Source of the DNA: Phlegmacium glaucopus
Lineage: Eukaryota; Basidiomycota; Agaricomycetes; Agaricales; Cortinariaceae
Assembly: GCA_015039465.1 (NCBI GenBank)
Contig: MU130714.1
Coordinates: forward strand, 1 to 64,000
DNA length: 64,000 nucleotides
Direction of reading: 5' to 3'
The translations under genes and the position numbers were made by a program. The first letter of the stretch is position 1, and each line of letters starts with the position of its first letter. Below, piece after piece: positions 31,611 through 43,138 of this stretch. The notes under the pieces are model-generated. The model was not told the origin of the DNA, searched no databases, and saw nothing but the letters and a program-made list of their open reading frames with translations.

Positions 31611-32523
31611 GTGTGCCTGGCGGGGCAAGAGCAATCTGGAAGAGATTTGTATGAATATCTCATTTCATAATGAAGTATGAACAGTGAGATCCATGGGAAA
31701 TGGCAGGCACATGAAGGCATGGTATGGCAAAGTGCATATGAATGCATATAAGGCATGAGCCTGGAACCTAAATAAAAGGGCACAGATGACTGCTGTAACC
31801 CAATGCAGAGGGTCTGAATGATCAGAACCCTTAGGTAATGCACACACACAAATACCCAAACTGCTGAGGCAGAAGCTGGAAACAAATTCCTGCACTAAAC
31901 GCAAGGAATTGGCATAATAGTGGTGGATAGAAAGGGGAAAGAAATGTGGGATAGGAAATTAGACTCACAATATTGGCCACCTTGGAGGCTGTATCAAAGC
32001 AAGTTGGGAAGTCTTCTTTTGCAATGTGTGAATTGATGGAAGCATGGTCTTTGGTACCTTTGGATAGGTGTCAACATATGTGGATTTTGTCAGATTCTCC
32101 TGGGCCTTGCAGTTGTATGGCAGTGATAAGTGGAGAGCACTGGAATGGGCCACCAAGGATGTGTTCAACAATGTCCTGGGAAAAAGGTCCCCACATGCAA
32201 CCAGAGGAGACCTCAGTCTGGAGATAGTAAAAGATAGAATCTGTGTGTTCAAAAAATGAAGGAATGATGATGGTTTGAAGGAGTGGGGGCATGCATCCCA
32301 AGGAAAACCATTCTGGAGGTTATCTACAAGAAGAAGGTAGAAGGAAGTGAGATTGTGTTTGTCTAACATGAATTGAAATGTGGAAGAATTATATGGGTGA
32401 ATAACTCTACTGAAAATATTGTTGTGAAGGTGTAAGTGTGGATTAAAAGGAGGGAGGGGTATAATGTATGGGGAGAAATTAGAGTAGGTGAGACATGGGG
32501 GACGTGCAACAGTGAGGAAGTCC
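31611..32523 (-). pseudogene. Middle part of second DIRS-like element
   Basis: A 274-codon minus-strand frame (32,789-31,965) overlaps the end of the Gag-like frame in another phase. Its latter half (PRPPCLTYSNFSPY-like proline-rich part, then RVIHPYNSSTFQFMLDKHN) looks like the linker that precedes RT in this kind of element. The following 350 bp towards the RT frame have several stops. The exact frame of the original protein could not be followed. Confidence 0.45.
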
Positions 32524-34120
32524 TCAATTGTCAGCAGGGTAGGCATGACAGGTCCAGGAGAAGGCAAAGTGTGACTTTCTGCAGAAAGAACAAATGTGGG
32601 CGCACTTGTACTTTGGGTGATTACATTCACTGCACTTGCCTTTAATGTTGAATTTGATGCAGATTTCATAGTTATCTGGTGCGTGGAGGATGTGGTTGAT
32701 GAATTTTGCCCATGTTGATTTTCCCTCACTGAACTTGGCTGTGACAGAGTCATCACTGTGCTGGAAGATGTTGTGCCCCCTCTGGCCACAGAGTATGCAG
32801 CATGGAGGAAGGGAGGTCCTCAGGCTGCCTGAAAGAAAGGAACCCAAATTGTTACCAGAACAGGAGGATCTCCAGCTGCTGCTACCACAAGCTGGGTGGG
32901 AGGGTTGGTCTTGATCCAACTTGCCCATGGACTCAAAGCGGGCTAGAATTTGGGATTCTGATTTGGCCAGCTCATATTTTGCAACATAATGAGCTGCATC
33001 AAAGTTGGTGGGTTGACTCCAAAATTCCTGATGAAGTTCAAGTTCAACATCTTTCCAAGATTGGTACATTTCATCTCTGTCAAGCTGAGAGTTAAAGAAG
33101 TTGAAATGATCAGAGTACCATGTCACAAAGGCTCTGTCAGGCCCTTCACTGTCATCTTCCTGCTGGAAATGGAACATCTGAAAGGCAGCCTCTGTCCACT
33201 GGCTACATGTCAAGGACCCTTCCTTGCCCAGAGTAACCAAAAGCTTCTCAATATCAATGATATTAATCCCTTTAGTCTCTCCAGCCAAAGGGCTAGATTT
33301 CATTATGGGCAATGTAGCTGCCTTGTCAGTAATATAACAAATATTCTTATTGAGAAAGAAAGGAAGCAGCAATGAAACACAGTTCTCAGTGTCAAATAGA
33401 GTCTGTGTGAATACAATAGTGGCAGGAACTCCAATGACACAAGGCATCTGAAGCAAGCCATCCATGCAGTGTCGCTTTGCAAGTCTGGTATCTTCCACAG
33501 ACACTTTTTTTGTAGCATCCACAACAGAGGAATTAAGAGTTCTCTTAAGAAGAGTCAACTCACCTGCTTCCATTGCTTTCTGGGTGTCGGACACCCATTT
33601 GACAATAGCAATGGACATAACTGGTCAGTATTGTGCACATAGCTTGTCATCAAGAAGCTGGTGGAGATCTTCCTCCTTGATGGTGATCAAGGATGTGAGG
33701 TCTGATTCATCTGCAGGTAGGCCTCGGGGTTCAATCTATGATTGAACAAGCAACTGATATTATCTGCCTCCAGACATTTGTTCCTCTCAAGTTTGCCATA
33801 GAATGGGAGGTCCTTAAGTAGTTGTATGACCTCCAGGTTGACATGAGTACGAGGGATCTGAGGTGGGAGTTGATTGAGAGGGGGGATTTGAGGTATAACT
33901 TGGGGGGGGGATCTGCTGGGATGTCATTGGGTTTAGCTATGATAAGTGAAAAAAGGCAAAAATGGGAAATATGAATTAGAAAAAGGAGTTGTTGAGATTT
34001 GAAAGTGAGAGAGGTTTTTGGAAGTTTGAAAAATACTTTAAAGACATTGAAGAGATATTTTTTCACAGCTGAACCAACTTTCAAGGTGAAGGTGGCAAGT
34101 GGCTTATCGATGAATATCAA
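32524..34120 (-). pseudogene. Gag-like protein of second DIRS-like element
   Basis: A 364-codon minus-strand frame (33,618-32,524) with an upstream piece in another frame (34,120-33,731). It has a helical capsid-like region (FVTWYSDHFNFFNSQLDRD, EFWSQPTNFDAAHYVAKYEL) followed by CILCGQRGHNIFQH and, at the end, CIKFNIKGKCSECNHPKYKC with AHICSFCRKSHFAFSW, two Cys/His nucleic-acid-binding clusters. This pattern is usual for the first protein of mushroom DIRS-like elements as I know them. It keeps a long frame despite CpG loss. Confidence 0.65.
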
Positions 34121-35429
34121 GGTTGTTTGTGTAAGTAAGGTTTAGAGTGCCATGATTGGTTCTGCCACTTTGCTGTTATCTTATCCTAAGATGAGCCTTT
34201 CAGGGCTCATTGCAGAATCCAGAAGAGGAAAAGATGTGGATCCCTGCTGAGGCAAGGATATTTAAGTACAGATATGGACATAATGGATATATGAAAATAA
34301 ATAAAATAAATGGTACAAAAATAAAATAAATGAAATGGCATCATACAAAATAAATAATAAATGAAGATGGGTCAGGCCCAATTGGAATTTGAAGTTGAAT
34401 CAGGCCTGATCAGTCAGGCAAGGGAAGTGTGATAAATCAGGTTTGCCAATAGGGTGGAATGTACCAATTTGGGAGTTGGGTCAGGTTCAGGGCTGATCAG
34501 GATTTGGGAGTTGGGTGTGAAATTGAGTGTCCCCTAACACCCCCTTGCAACTTCTGAACCATTCTCATAAGCTCTCACCAAGCTTTACTTCTTATCTCTT
34601 GCTTACCTCCTAAATTTATATCTTTACTTCATATTTGATCATGTGACTTTTGAGGAGTCTGGCTCTTGCCACCTATTGCTGATAGCCCAGATCTATGTGT
34701 TAGCTTGGTGAAGAGATATAGGAGAAACCAAGGTAATGGTTGGTCACCATTGGTGAAAATTTACTGTCTGCCTCAGTGTGAGGGGTCTTGAGATCAAAAA
34801 AATGTAGGAAATAATACAAACCGTACGCCGTTCCGATAATTTGAAATGTCTCCATTTCTTCCATCTTTTATTTCCTTATATTCTTTTGTTCTTTTACTAT
34901 GATCGTAACTAACTACTTTTGTTATATCACATGAAGCCGTTACTCTTGGATACTCATTTGTATCCTCAAGTATATATTTCTTTCATCTTTTGTACTTAGT
35001 ACCTCAGTCTTTGATTTCGAGACTGAGGTTAGTAGTCTTTACTTTCATCATTCACTTTAGTATTAACTATCAATAGTTGTATATCTTTCTATAGGTACAA
35101 CTTAAATCAATATAGTCTTTGATTTTGAGACTGAGTTGTATATCTTTCTATAAAAAAGTTGTGATTGGTTATGGGTCATGACTCACCATTCTCTCATGCA
35201 ACAAGATGGAAAGCAGCCAAGCTCAGCCAAGTTAGCCAGGCAAAGAATAGGACTACAAATATGAAGAAAAAAATGTTTCATCACTAGCTTTCATTGTTAC
35301 TATGAGGTTAGAACTTACAGTGTCTTTCATAACCATTTGCACACTTACTTTGTAAATTCACATTTGTATTTATTTATCTGTGACAAGACAAGTTGGGAAA
35401 TCAGGGTTGAACCTGAAGTGCATTGACAC
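34121..35429. other. Spacer with end of old retroelement
   Basis: No gene is recognised. Around 34,440-34,560 lie the words CCAATTTGGGAGTTGGGTCAGG and GTCCCCTAACACCCCCTTGC, probably one terminus of the minus-strand DIRS-like element. Between 35,000 and 35,160 an imperfect direct repeat (TAGTCTTTGATTTTGAGACT with GTTGTATATCTTTCTATA) occurs twice. Confidence 0.4.
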
Positions 35430-38132
35430 AGGACCTGGGCCAATGGTAGGTGAAGCCTGTTCCCAGAAAGGCACCTTTTGTCCAGACAGAGGTTACCTCT
35501 TTTTGTCCAGATTGTGCTTGGCCTCCTCAAAATTGAATTCCAATTTTTTACCAAAATTTGTCAAAATTGCTGCAGACAAGGCTGTTAGGGGACATTAGAA
35601 CCCAGGAACCAAGTTGAATACAAAGGTGGTTATCAAAGATAACCACCTTTCATCTATATACTACAGGCGTGGGAGCCAATTCGACTATATACGGCTAGGA
35701 TGTAATAGAAGGTAGGACGAGGTAAGATAACCTAAATATAAACTGACATCTGTTACGATGTCATCGGCGAAGGGACAACTACTACAATGATAGAAGGGAG
35801 CACACAAGGAGCGGGATGGGGGATGTGGTATGGGGTATGATCATAGAGTAAGTGAAGGTAAAACATACTAAGCAAACATAGAGGCGGACACAATGAGTGT
35901 CCCCTGACAAAGGCAGGGATGCAGGAAATGAGGTATAAGGTATCTACAGTACTTTTCTGTCCCCCACCAGATCTGATCTGATCTGATCAGAATTGGTTAG
36001 GGTTTGGTTAGGGTTTTATTAAGTTAGAGAGGTATTTAGTTTCCATTCTGCTCAGATCTGAGCAGATCCACTCAGAATACCCCCCCCAAAATGTGCTTAA
36101 ATCTGATCAGATCTGATCATATCTGGTGGATCACAGCAAAGACCTCAGTATCTAGATAACACTAAAAAGCAATAGCTACAATAGACAGGCTGTTGAAATA
36201 ATTCATGTCAGTGTGAAGAGTCCCCTCCCCAATGGTGCACTACTTATACTATACCACATACAATCATGGCTGTACATTGACAATAATTGTTAAGTTTGGA
36301 ACAAGGGAAAACATCAGAGTAACTCCAGAATGGACGGAACAGAACCAGAACAAGTAACAGAAAGGACTTTGGCCTCAGTCTGATTTCAGAACTGGAAGAG
36401 AAAGGAATAAGATGGAAGCCTCAGTGACTTAGAGGACAAACAAGAGGAGGAAACTAAGTTGATATTCAAAACTGAGGAAAACATACAAGCTTCGAATACT
36501 TAAATAATAAAGGGAATAGCAACCGAAATATGGAAGATAAATATAAAGTGCTGTGCTCTGCTCTTGGAAAGTCCTGCATTCTTGGGTGAATAATCCGACG
36601 CTGGTGTGCTGACTGATAATGGGAAAGTGATGACAAAGATGTGGTTGTTATGGTGAAGATGAGGGAAACGGGTTTGGAGTAAATCCGGAGGAGCTGGAAT
36701 GATATGGAAAATCATTGGACCTGGTTGTAGGAAGGAGTATTCCAGGATGTAAGGAAAGCACATAATTCTGGAGGAGCTGGAATGATATGGAAAATCTTCA
36801 GAGCTGGTTGTAGGAAGGAGTATTCCAGATGTAAGGGTGTTAAGTTTAAAACAAGGAAGTCACGTCGGAGCTACTCCGGAACGGACGGAACAGAACCGGA
36901 ACAGTAAGCGGAAAGGACGTTGGCCTCAGTGTGTGTGCTGTGCCGCCCAGCTCCTAAGGTGTCCTGATTTCGGAACGGAAGAAGAAGTAATAAGACGGAA
37001 GACCTCAGTGACTTAGAGGACGAACAAGAGGAGGAAACAAAGTTGATATTCGAACTAAGGGAAAACATACAAGTTCGAGTACTTTAAATATAAAAGGAAT
37101 TGCAACCGAAATATAGAATATAAATATAAGTGCTGCGTTCTGCTCCCGGAAAAGGTCCTGCATTCTTGGGTGAATAATCCATGGCTGGTGTGCTGACTGA
37201 TAGTGGGAAAGTGATGACAAAGGAATAGTTGTTATGACGAAGGTGTGGTAAGGTGTTCGGGATGTCGTCGGAAGAGTCGGAGTGATACGGAGAAGTCTCG
37301 GAGTCGGACGTAGGAGGAGTAGAGTCGGAGACAAGGGAAAGTACTGGAACGGAGTACGGACTACCGGAAACAACTCTGTCGGAGTCGGACCGGAGTAATG
37401 TGTGACGGAATGTAACAAAGGGAAAGCACATAACTCCGGAGGAGCTGGAACGATATGGAAAAGTGTCAGAGCTGGTTGTAATTCTGGATGTAAGGGAAAG
37501 CACTGGTATGGACTACGGACTACCAGAGACAGCTCCAGCAGAGCCGGACCGGAGTAACGTATAATGGAATGTAACAATAATCTACAAGTTATATATGCTA
37601 TTGATCAATTATCCACTGATGCCATAATGATACAATATGATATGATTGGCACAAAACTAAATAATTCCAACACAGGCAGCTTCTTTTGAACTTGGTATCT
37701 AATAGCACCCTAATCTTCACTGTTATTGTCAGAATTTCTGCCTTGCTTCTTTGAGAACTTGAATGCTACTTGCAAGTACTTCTCAACCTTTTGTAGGGTG
37801 CAAAATCTGTTCAAATCTACATGAAAGAGGTTGAAAGAAAAATAACATACAAATCCCACACATGAAAATAAAAATGCATTGAAAATAAAAATGCATTGAG
37901 AGGACTCAAACACCAACTCTTTGGTCTCAACAAACAGCGCTGAACTGGTACACCATGACTGACATATGTTCAGACTGTGGACCTGGCTAGACACTGAGAC
38001 AGAATTTCCTTCCGGATAGATGGCCCTGGCTTTTTTGAAAATTTCTTTGATTTTGTCCGGATTTTGCCCCGGCCCTTTTCGAAAAACCATCCGGATTGGC
38101 ATCAGGCCCCGCCTACCATTGCCCGGGGTACT
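35430..38132. mobile_element. Non-autonomous relative of Ulp1 transposon
   Basis: The left end AGGACCTGGGCCAATGGTAG and the right end read inward, AGTACCCCGGGCAATGGTAG, are inverted copies of each other and share AGGACCC.GGGCAAT with the 7.2-kb element. Flanks ATTGACAC (35,422-35,429) and ATCGACAC (38,133-38,140) match at seven of eight bases, the difference being a CpG-type transition. Subterminal TGTCCAGA and TCCGGAT words are present. It is 2703 bp, of which 1.29 kb is a later LTR insertion. A minus-strand frame at 37,710-38,102 ends QVAFKFSKKQGRNSDNNSED, faintly like the C-terminus of the large element's transposase (FKAAIKLFRKRGVNLEGDD); this may be a remnant. Confidence 0.75.
36288..37576. 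mobile_element. Doubled LTR with 5-bp target duplication
   Basis: Two direct copies sit head to tail: 36,288-36,837 (550 bp, 3' part missing) and 36,838-37,576 (739 bp). Both begin TGTTAAGTTT; the second ends AATGTAACA, so TG...CA ends are present. The pair is flanked by ATAAT at 36,283-36,287 and 37,577-37,581. This fits an LTR retrotransposon reduced by recombination to a tandem LTR pair. No internal coding region remains. The first copy has lost nearly all CpG (CCAGAATGGACGG against CCGGAACGGACGG), while the second has kept most. Confidence 0.82.
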
Positions 38133-38140
38133 ATCGACAC

Positions 38141-38845
38141 TTTTAGAGCACGATCTCTAGATCTCAGCTTACCAATGCGTGACAGTCCATAACGAACAAA
38201 TAGCAGTGTGCAAACGGACCACGGTTATGCAAGACACGATTGCCCTGTCCCTCAGGAGTCAGCTGTCCGGGTCCTTACCTACTAGAGTAAACTTATAAAA
38301 TACTTTAGCCTGGTACGCCAGAAGCTTTTTTTCCACTGATGCAGTAGTACAACCTGTGTCACTGGCATATCAGTGGTTTTTTGCACAGTATGTTCGCCAG
38401 ACTTAGCCTTGGTTTACTCCAGCACAGGCTAAGGTGCGACTTTAGTATTGTGAACACTGAAGATTTGAACATTCATATCCCGCAGATGAATGCTGTTTCC
38501 AATATGGGTTCTTCTCTACTTGAAGCTTGTGTGTATTTTGAGCTAATACCGCCTTACCCCGCCTAGGAAGCTGTGCAAGCAGTGTGAGATCAACATCTGA
38601 GAGCTTGTCAAGTGGGCAAATGTCCAATACCAACTAAGTACATAAGACTGGTACATGATTCTATCATTGTCACGAGCGCTATCGAACAGGGGCCAAATGC
38701 CCCCGACCTAGGCGGGGCTTACTCTCACTACTTACATATCTCGCGAACAAATAAATACCGAGATCCTCGAAGATCCGTACCATTGCTACCTCCTTCACCA
38801 ACTCCACGCCATCCTAGTAGACGGTGCACTCGCTATACGCACGAC
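38141..38845. other. Upstream region of metacaspase gene
   Basis: No gene is recognised. A CTTATAAAATACTTTAG word near 38,290 is TATA-like. Frames of 60-110 codons here lack recognisable features. Confidence 0.35.
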
Positions 38846-41249
38846 ATGATGTGGGATATTGGAGGCCACGGTATGTCAAATACTATGTCCAAGAGGAATC
38901 GTAGTCGATCGCCTCTGCCTCCTCAAATGAGAATGCCGAGTCCTGCGTAAGTATTTCTCGTCATTTCTCTGAAGAGTCATATATTCACCTTTGTTTCAAT
39001 ACTACTAGCCCCCCAATTCCGTGAGTTCCTTCAGCGTGGAACTTTGAAAGCTAATTCATGCAACGTTTTAAATAGTCATAGCGAGGCCAATGCCACCATG
39101 GGATCGTCTTCATACATTGTTTCTACGAATTCTTCGTATCCCCCTGTAGCCGCGTCCCCAAGCTATAATCCATACGTGTGAGTTCAGGATGCTGGATCCC
39201 TGCCCCCAGTGTTTGAATGCCACTTCACACAGGTCCCATGGTTATCCGTCAGTATCCCGTGCTGCTCCAGCACCGTTTCCTCCTACCCAAATCGTTCATA
39301 TAGTCCACCACTCAAAGCATCACTCGTCATCGAAGAATAAACACCATCATCAGCAACATTCGGGTCATGGCCATTCACATTCGCATACTCACTCGTACTC
39401 TCAACCCCGTCTGCCTTCCCCTTCGCCGATGACACCCTTCCCTATAAGCCCATCAACCTCCTTCCCTATGCCAAGTCCACACTTCTATTTTCCTACCGTA
39501 CCTCATCGTCCGCAAATCCACCCTAGTACCTCCAACATTGTTAACAATAGTTCAAATACTTTACCTCAGGCTACATTCCTGCCACCCGGTTATATACAAT
39601 CGATACCGACGCCGAAACAATCCACTCCCACGAAACAACACAAACTCACAAAGTTACCCCTGAACCCGCATTTCCAATATTCAAACTGCACTGGAAGTCG
39701 AAGAGCGCTTTGTGTATGTTCTCCGAATTCAATCCTTTGATGCCTCTCTGACTTTCATTTTAGATCGGGATCAACTATCGAGGCCAGGAGAACGAATTGA
39801 GGGGTTGTATCAATGACGCCAACACCGTTTACAAATATCTCATGAAGAACAATTACAGGCCCAACGATATCAAGATATTGACAGACGATACGAATGATCC
39901 GCGGACGTTACCAACACGCAAGAATATTCTGGAAGCAATGCATTGGCTCGTTCGCGATGCGAAGCCGCATGACTCACTATTTTTCCATTGTATGCTGTCG
40001 CTTTCCCCTTGCTATTTTCATCTATATTGACACTTGTTAGATTCGGGCCATGGGGGACAAACTCGCGATCTGGACGGAGACGAAGCAGACGGATGGGACG
40101 AAGGCAAGTCACTTGTGTCCTGGGTCCGAGTATTACATTAAGATGCTGTGTTAGTCATTTTCCCTTTGGATTTCAAAAGGAATGGCCACATTGTTGATGA
40201 TGTAAGCCTTTTGGATGTCCATAATCTCTGTTTTGTCTCATAGTTTTCTCGTTTGATAGCTAATGCATGACATTATGGTAATGTTTCCTCATGTATCACT
40301 CTTTCCACTACGTAGTCTGATTCCGCCTCAGGTTAGGCCATTGCCACCAATGTGCCGGCTCACGGTACGCTCTCTGAAATTGCTTTTTTCGTCCTTCCAG
40401 ACTAATGAATAGCTATAATTAGGCACTCTTCGATGTAAATTAATCGGTTCAGTGCTGACACCTCATTTCATCCGAGAAACTAATTCATTCATATCAAGGC
40501 ATGCCATTCTGGATCGGTCTTAGGTATGGCGTCATCCGTTCAAATTCGAATAACATTAATTCTTAATTTTCTTTCTTTTTTCATCTAGACTTGACATACC
40601 TTGTGCGCACTTTGAAGGTTGTATATTAGTCCATTTAAGATTAACTAGCATTATATAGTATTCTTCTAGTGGACGCTTGAGAAGTAGCCCAACCACACGT
40701 AAAGCCCAATCTCGCAAGGCCACTCTCGGTGATGTGGTTCGTCTTCTGATCTTGCTAGTTGAAAAAAGATGAACAACTCATTCTCCATTTTAGATATCAT
40801 TCTCAGCATGCCAAGATGGTCAGACCAGTGCAGATACGTTCTCCGGCGGAGTGGCCGTTGGTGCCATGAGTAACGTAAGTCGATAACAATAATCCCATGT
40901 CAACTCAAATAGTCATGGTTCTCCTTGTTTCCAGGCTTTCATCAGCGTATTAAGTACGTCAAGGGGACCGTCATTCTACAAGTTCACTTTACTAACCAGT
41001 TCCAAAGATGCTAAACCTAGACAAACTTACCAAGAACTTTTGCAATCTATTAGGCAAGGACTTATTGATCTTGCGAAAGATAGAATGTCCTAATCCTATG
41101 ACCTAGGCGGAATTTGGGCTCGAAATATAGTCAGAAACCACAGCTTGGCAGCTCCCATCAGATTGTATGTTGGAAATTGGATATATTCGTCGTTGCTTTT
41201 TTTGTTGATCTTTTCCCCACAGAATTTAAATCTGCTATTCATTTTCTGA
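38846..41249 (+). CDS. Type I metacaspase
   Basis: A Cys-dependent protease cleaving after Arg/Lys, linked in fungi to stress, proteostasis and death-like responses. Proposed start ATG 38,846. Exons to the catalytic Cys: 38846-38946, 39009-39020, 39076-39177, 39233-39713, 39764-39989, 40041-40103, 40155-40201, 40260-40277, 40332-40364, 40423-40434, 40499-40523, then 40,589 onward to a stop at 41,247-41,249. The N-terminal prodomain (about 230 residues) is Pro/Ser-rich with a His-rich run (HHSSSKNKHHHQQHSGHGHS). The p20 domain opens at ALCIGINYRGQENELRGCIN. The catalytic His is in HYSGHGGQTRD (across an intron), the Cys in ALFDACHSGSVLD. Later blocks are ISFSACQDGQTSADT, GVAVGAMSNAF, TYQELLQSIR and GSKYSQKPQLGSSH. 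Two introns are GC-AG (after GWDE at 40,104 and after QSIR near 41,050). All motifs join in frame. Confidence 0.85.
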
Positions 41250-41551
41250 TCTGTTTTTATGTTATAGTTTTCGTCTGTTCCTGTTGTGTTCTGTGATTGC
41301 GCTCACGAAATTGTCAGATACCAGACCTCCTTCCTACTTGGAAGAAATTTGGAGCCTGAAACTGACGCCTATTATGCTTATGTATTCGTTTGTGCTGCAC
41401 TAGCTAGCTTATAGAAGACCTTTATATATATACTCTCCGCAAAGGTTCACGATATTAATCAACCCCTAAGTACCAGTTACTTAGGGTCACAATTATACGT
41501 ATATACGGATCATAATAGCCTGATACGAAACACGCTCAGAGGCTGAGCGCT
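41250..41551. other. Spacer between convergent genes
   Basis: A 3' non-coding region between the metacaspase (plus) and the F-box gene (minus). AT-rich; nothing else is seen. Confidence 0.5.
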
Positions 41552-43138
41552 CTAGTCATCTGAGTCATTTCGAGGACTACTAGATATGACAACACCAGCA
41601 TCAACCAGTCTGGTATGGATGGTGGAACCCGACGATGGGGCTGAGTTGCGTCCAAATTCCGCTATTACTTTTCGCAAGTCGACAATGTAATTTGTTAAAA
41701 CCCGTGATGAGACTACGTCCAGCACTGTTTCTGGATCCACATCTTGGCAGTGCAACTCAGCGAGCATTGGGCACACCCAACTTTCAAAGAGTTGTTGTGT
41801 TGGAGGGAAATCTGACGTTCCTGAGATGAGCACTCTGACGATGTCATCATCGATATCATAACAGCCAAGGTGATGTAACGATGTAAGTTGCTGGAGAAAA
41901 CGTGAAAATGTTCCTATGTTGGTGTCGATGCCGTGAAATTCTATAGTACGAATTTGGTGCAAAGGTAGTCTGGTGCTATCAGCGGATGTTTGGTATGTGG
42001 TAGTAAACCACTCCAATACTGGAGAAATGTCCAAAGGATCGAGAGGGTCAATGAGTTTCGATACATCCTCCAATATGAACTCGGTCAGGCACGGAAGATC
42101 CAACAAAGACAGTAACCTAATGGCATATTCTGTATCCACAAATCCGAAGGAAAATTGTTTCAAAATGGGAAGGCGAAGAATGACCGGCACCCGGTCTTCT
42201 GAGGGCTCGTCCAAGATAGGTCCCCAACCTATTATCGAAAGATGAAGGAGCCCAGGGCATGCAAACAGGATCCTTTGAAACTGTTCAAGGGTGGGCATCA
42301 CGTCGTGAGCATGGTATCGGAATGTGAGATGGGTGAGGTTTTTGAGAGGAGGCTCCGACCAGTCAATATGGACTCCGACCAGGGAGACTTCTCGAAGTTT
42401 CCCAAGAGCAACATCTCCAAATAATTTGATTGGGCGGCGGAGCGAAGTTGGTTGAAATGTCTGGTCTTTAGATGAAAAGTAGGCGTTGCATCGGGATAAG
42501 GAAAGTTTCTTCAGCACCGGCGCTCCCTTCGCTCGGCAATGCCACAGGAAGGTACAGATAGGTACCCACGTATCTGCTCTCATCTCAACAATGTGCCACC
42601 GTTGTATATGGTTAATCAACAACCGCATGATCGATTGCATATCTTCCAATCGAAATTTATGGTCATCTTCTTTCCACCTCCATTCTGGATCTCTGACATC
42701 TAGAAGAATGTCAACCGGAGAAGCGCCCGACCTCGAAAACCATGCATCGGCACAAGAAAGTTTTAGATCTGAGATTGGGAAAGTGAGGACAATACGTGCC
42801 CATAGAGCTCCGTTCGAGAGCGCCAATTGCCTCCATTGGAAACAAACGTGTGAGATCGGTAACGCGCAGAGATGGTTTTCAGTGGGATCATGGATGATTA
42901 GGAGAAAAATATATGATAGTAATTCATTGGGAAGTTGACCAATGAGCTGGAGTTCCTTTGGTACAGCTGACAACCGGCGGCGGAATGCGAAACTTCTGCT
43001 ACCAAGGTGATTGTCGAAGGAAGTCTGGACATGAGATGAGATGCTCATGGGAAACCCTGGCAGCGATTTATCTGATAGACGGCGTGGATATATGAGCGTC
43101 CTAATTAAACCAATCAAAAAAAATTGGACTTCATGCAC
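41552..43138 (-). CDS. F-box protein with LRR-like C-terminus
   Basis: A single-exon minus-strand frame of 528 codons. The F-box is at residues about 65-110: IGQLPNELLSYIFLLIIHDP then PISHVCFQWRQLALSNGALW, the usual form in mushroom F-box proteins. Behind it is a long leucine-rich region of irregular repeats (LREVSLVGVHID, LTHLTFRYHAHD, LLHLSIIGWG, LKQFSFGFVD, LTEFILEDVS). It would bind Skp1 in an SCF ubiquitin ligase and select a substrate through the C-terminal part. The family is hugely expanded in Agaricomycetes, so the target cannot be guessed. The true start could be the Met at residue 31 (MSISSHVQTS), as the first 30 residues are hydrophobic and unlike the rest. Confidence 0.85.
   Translation of the reverse strand: MHEVQFFLIGLIRTLIYPRRLSDKSLPGFPMSISSHVQTSFDNHLGSRSFAFRRRLSAVPKELQLIGQLPNELLSYIFLLIIHDPTENHLCALPISHVCFQWRQLALSNGALWARIVLTFPISDLKLSCADAWFSRSGASPVDILLDVRDPEWRWKEDDHKFRLEDMQSIMRLLINHIQRWHIVEMRADTWVPICTFLWHCRAKGAPVLKKLSLSRCNAYFSSKDQTFQPTSLRRPIKLFGDVALGKLREVSLVGVHIDWSEPPLKNLTHLTFRYHAHDVMPTLEQFQRILFACPGLLHLSIIGWGPILDEPSEDRVPVILRLPILKQFSFGFVDTEYAIRLLSLLDLPCLTEFILEDVSKLIDPLDPLDISPVLEWFTTTYQTSADSTRLPLHQIRTIEFHGIDTNIGTFSRFLQQLTSLHHLGCYDIDDDIVRVLISGTSDFPPTQQLFESWVCPMLAELHCQDVDPETVLDVVSSRVLTNYIVDLRKVIAEFGRNSAPSSGSTIHTRLVDAGVVISSSPRNDSDD

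Noticed and set aside
31275..33745. Several plus-strand frames of 70-130 codons
   Set aside because: They are antisense shadows of the minus-strand RT and Gag-like frames of the second DIRS-like element.
28480..34560. Exact borders of the second DIRS-like element from shared TTTGGGAGTT and TGTTAGGG words
   Set aside because: The words are short and the region is decayed; I could not show a consistent terminal repeat, so no outer border is claimed.
37005..37577. 190-codon minus-strand frame rich in Ser, Pro and His
   Set aside because: It lies entirely in the LTR pair and is read from tandemly similar sequence; no domain and no splice context.
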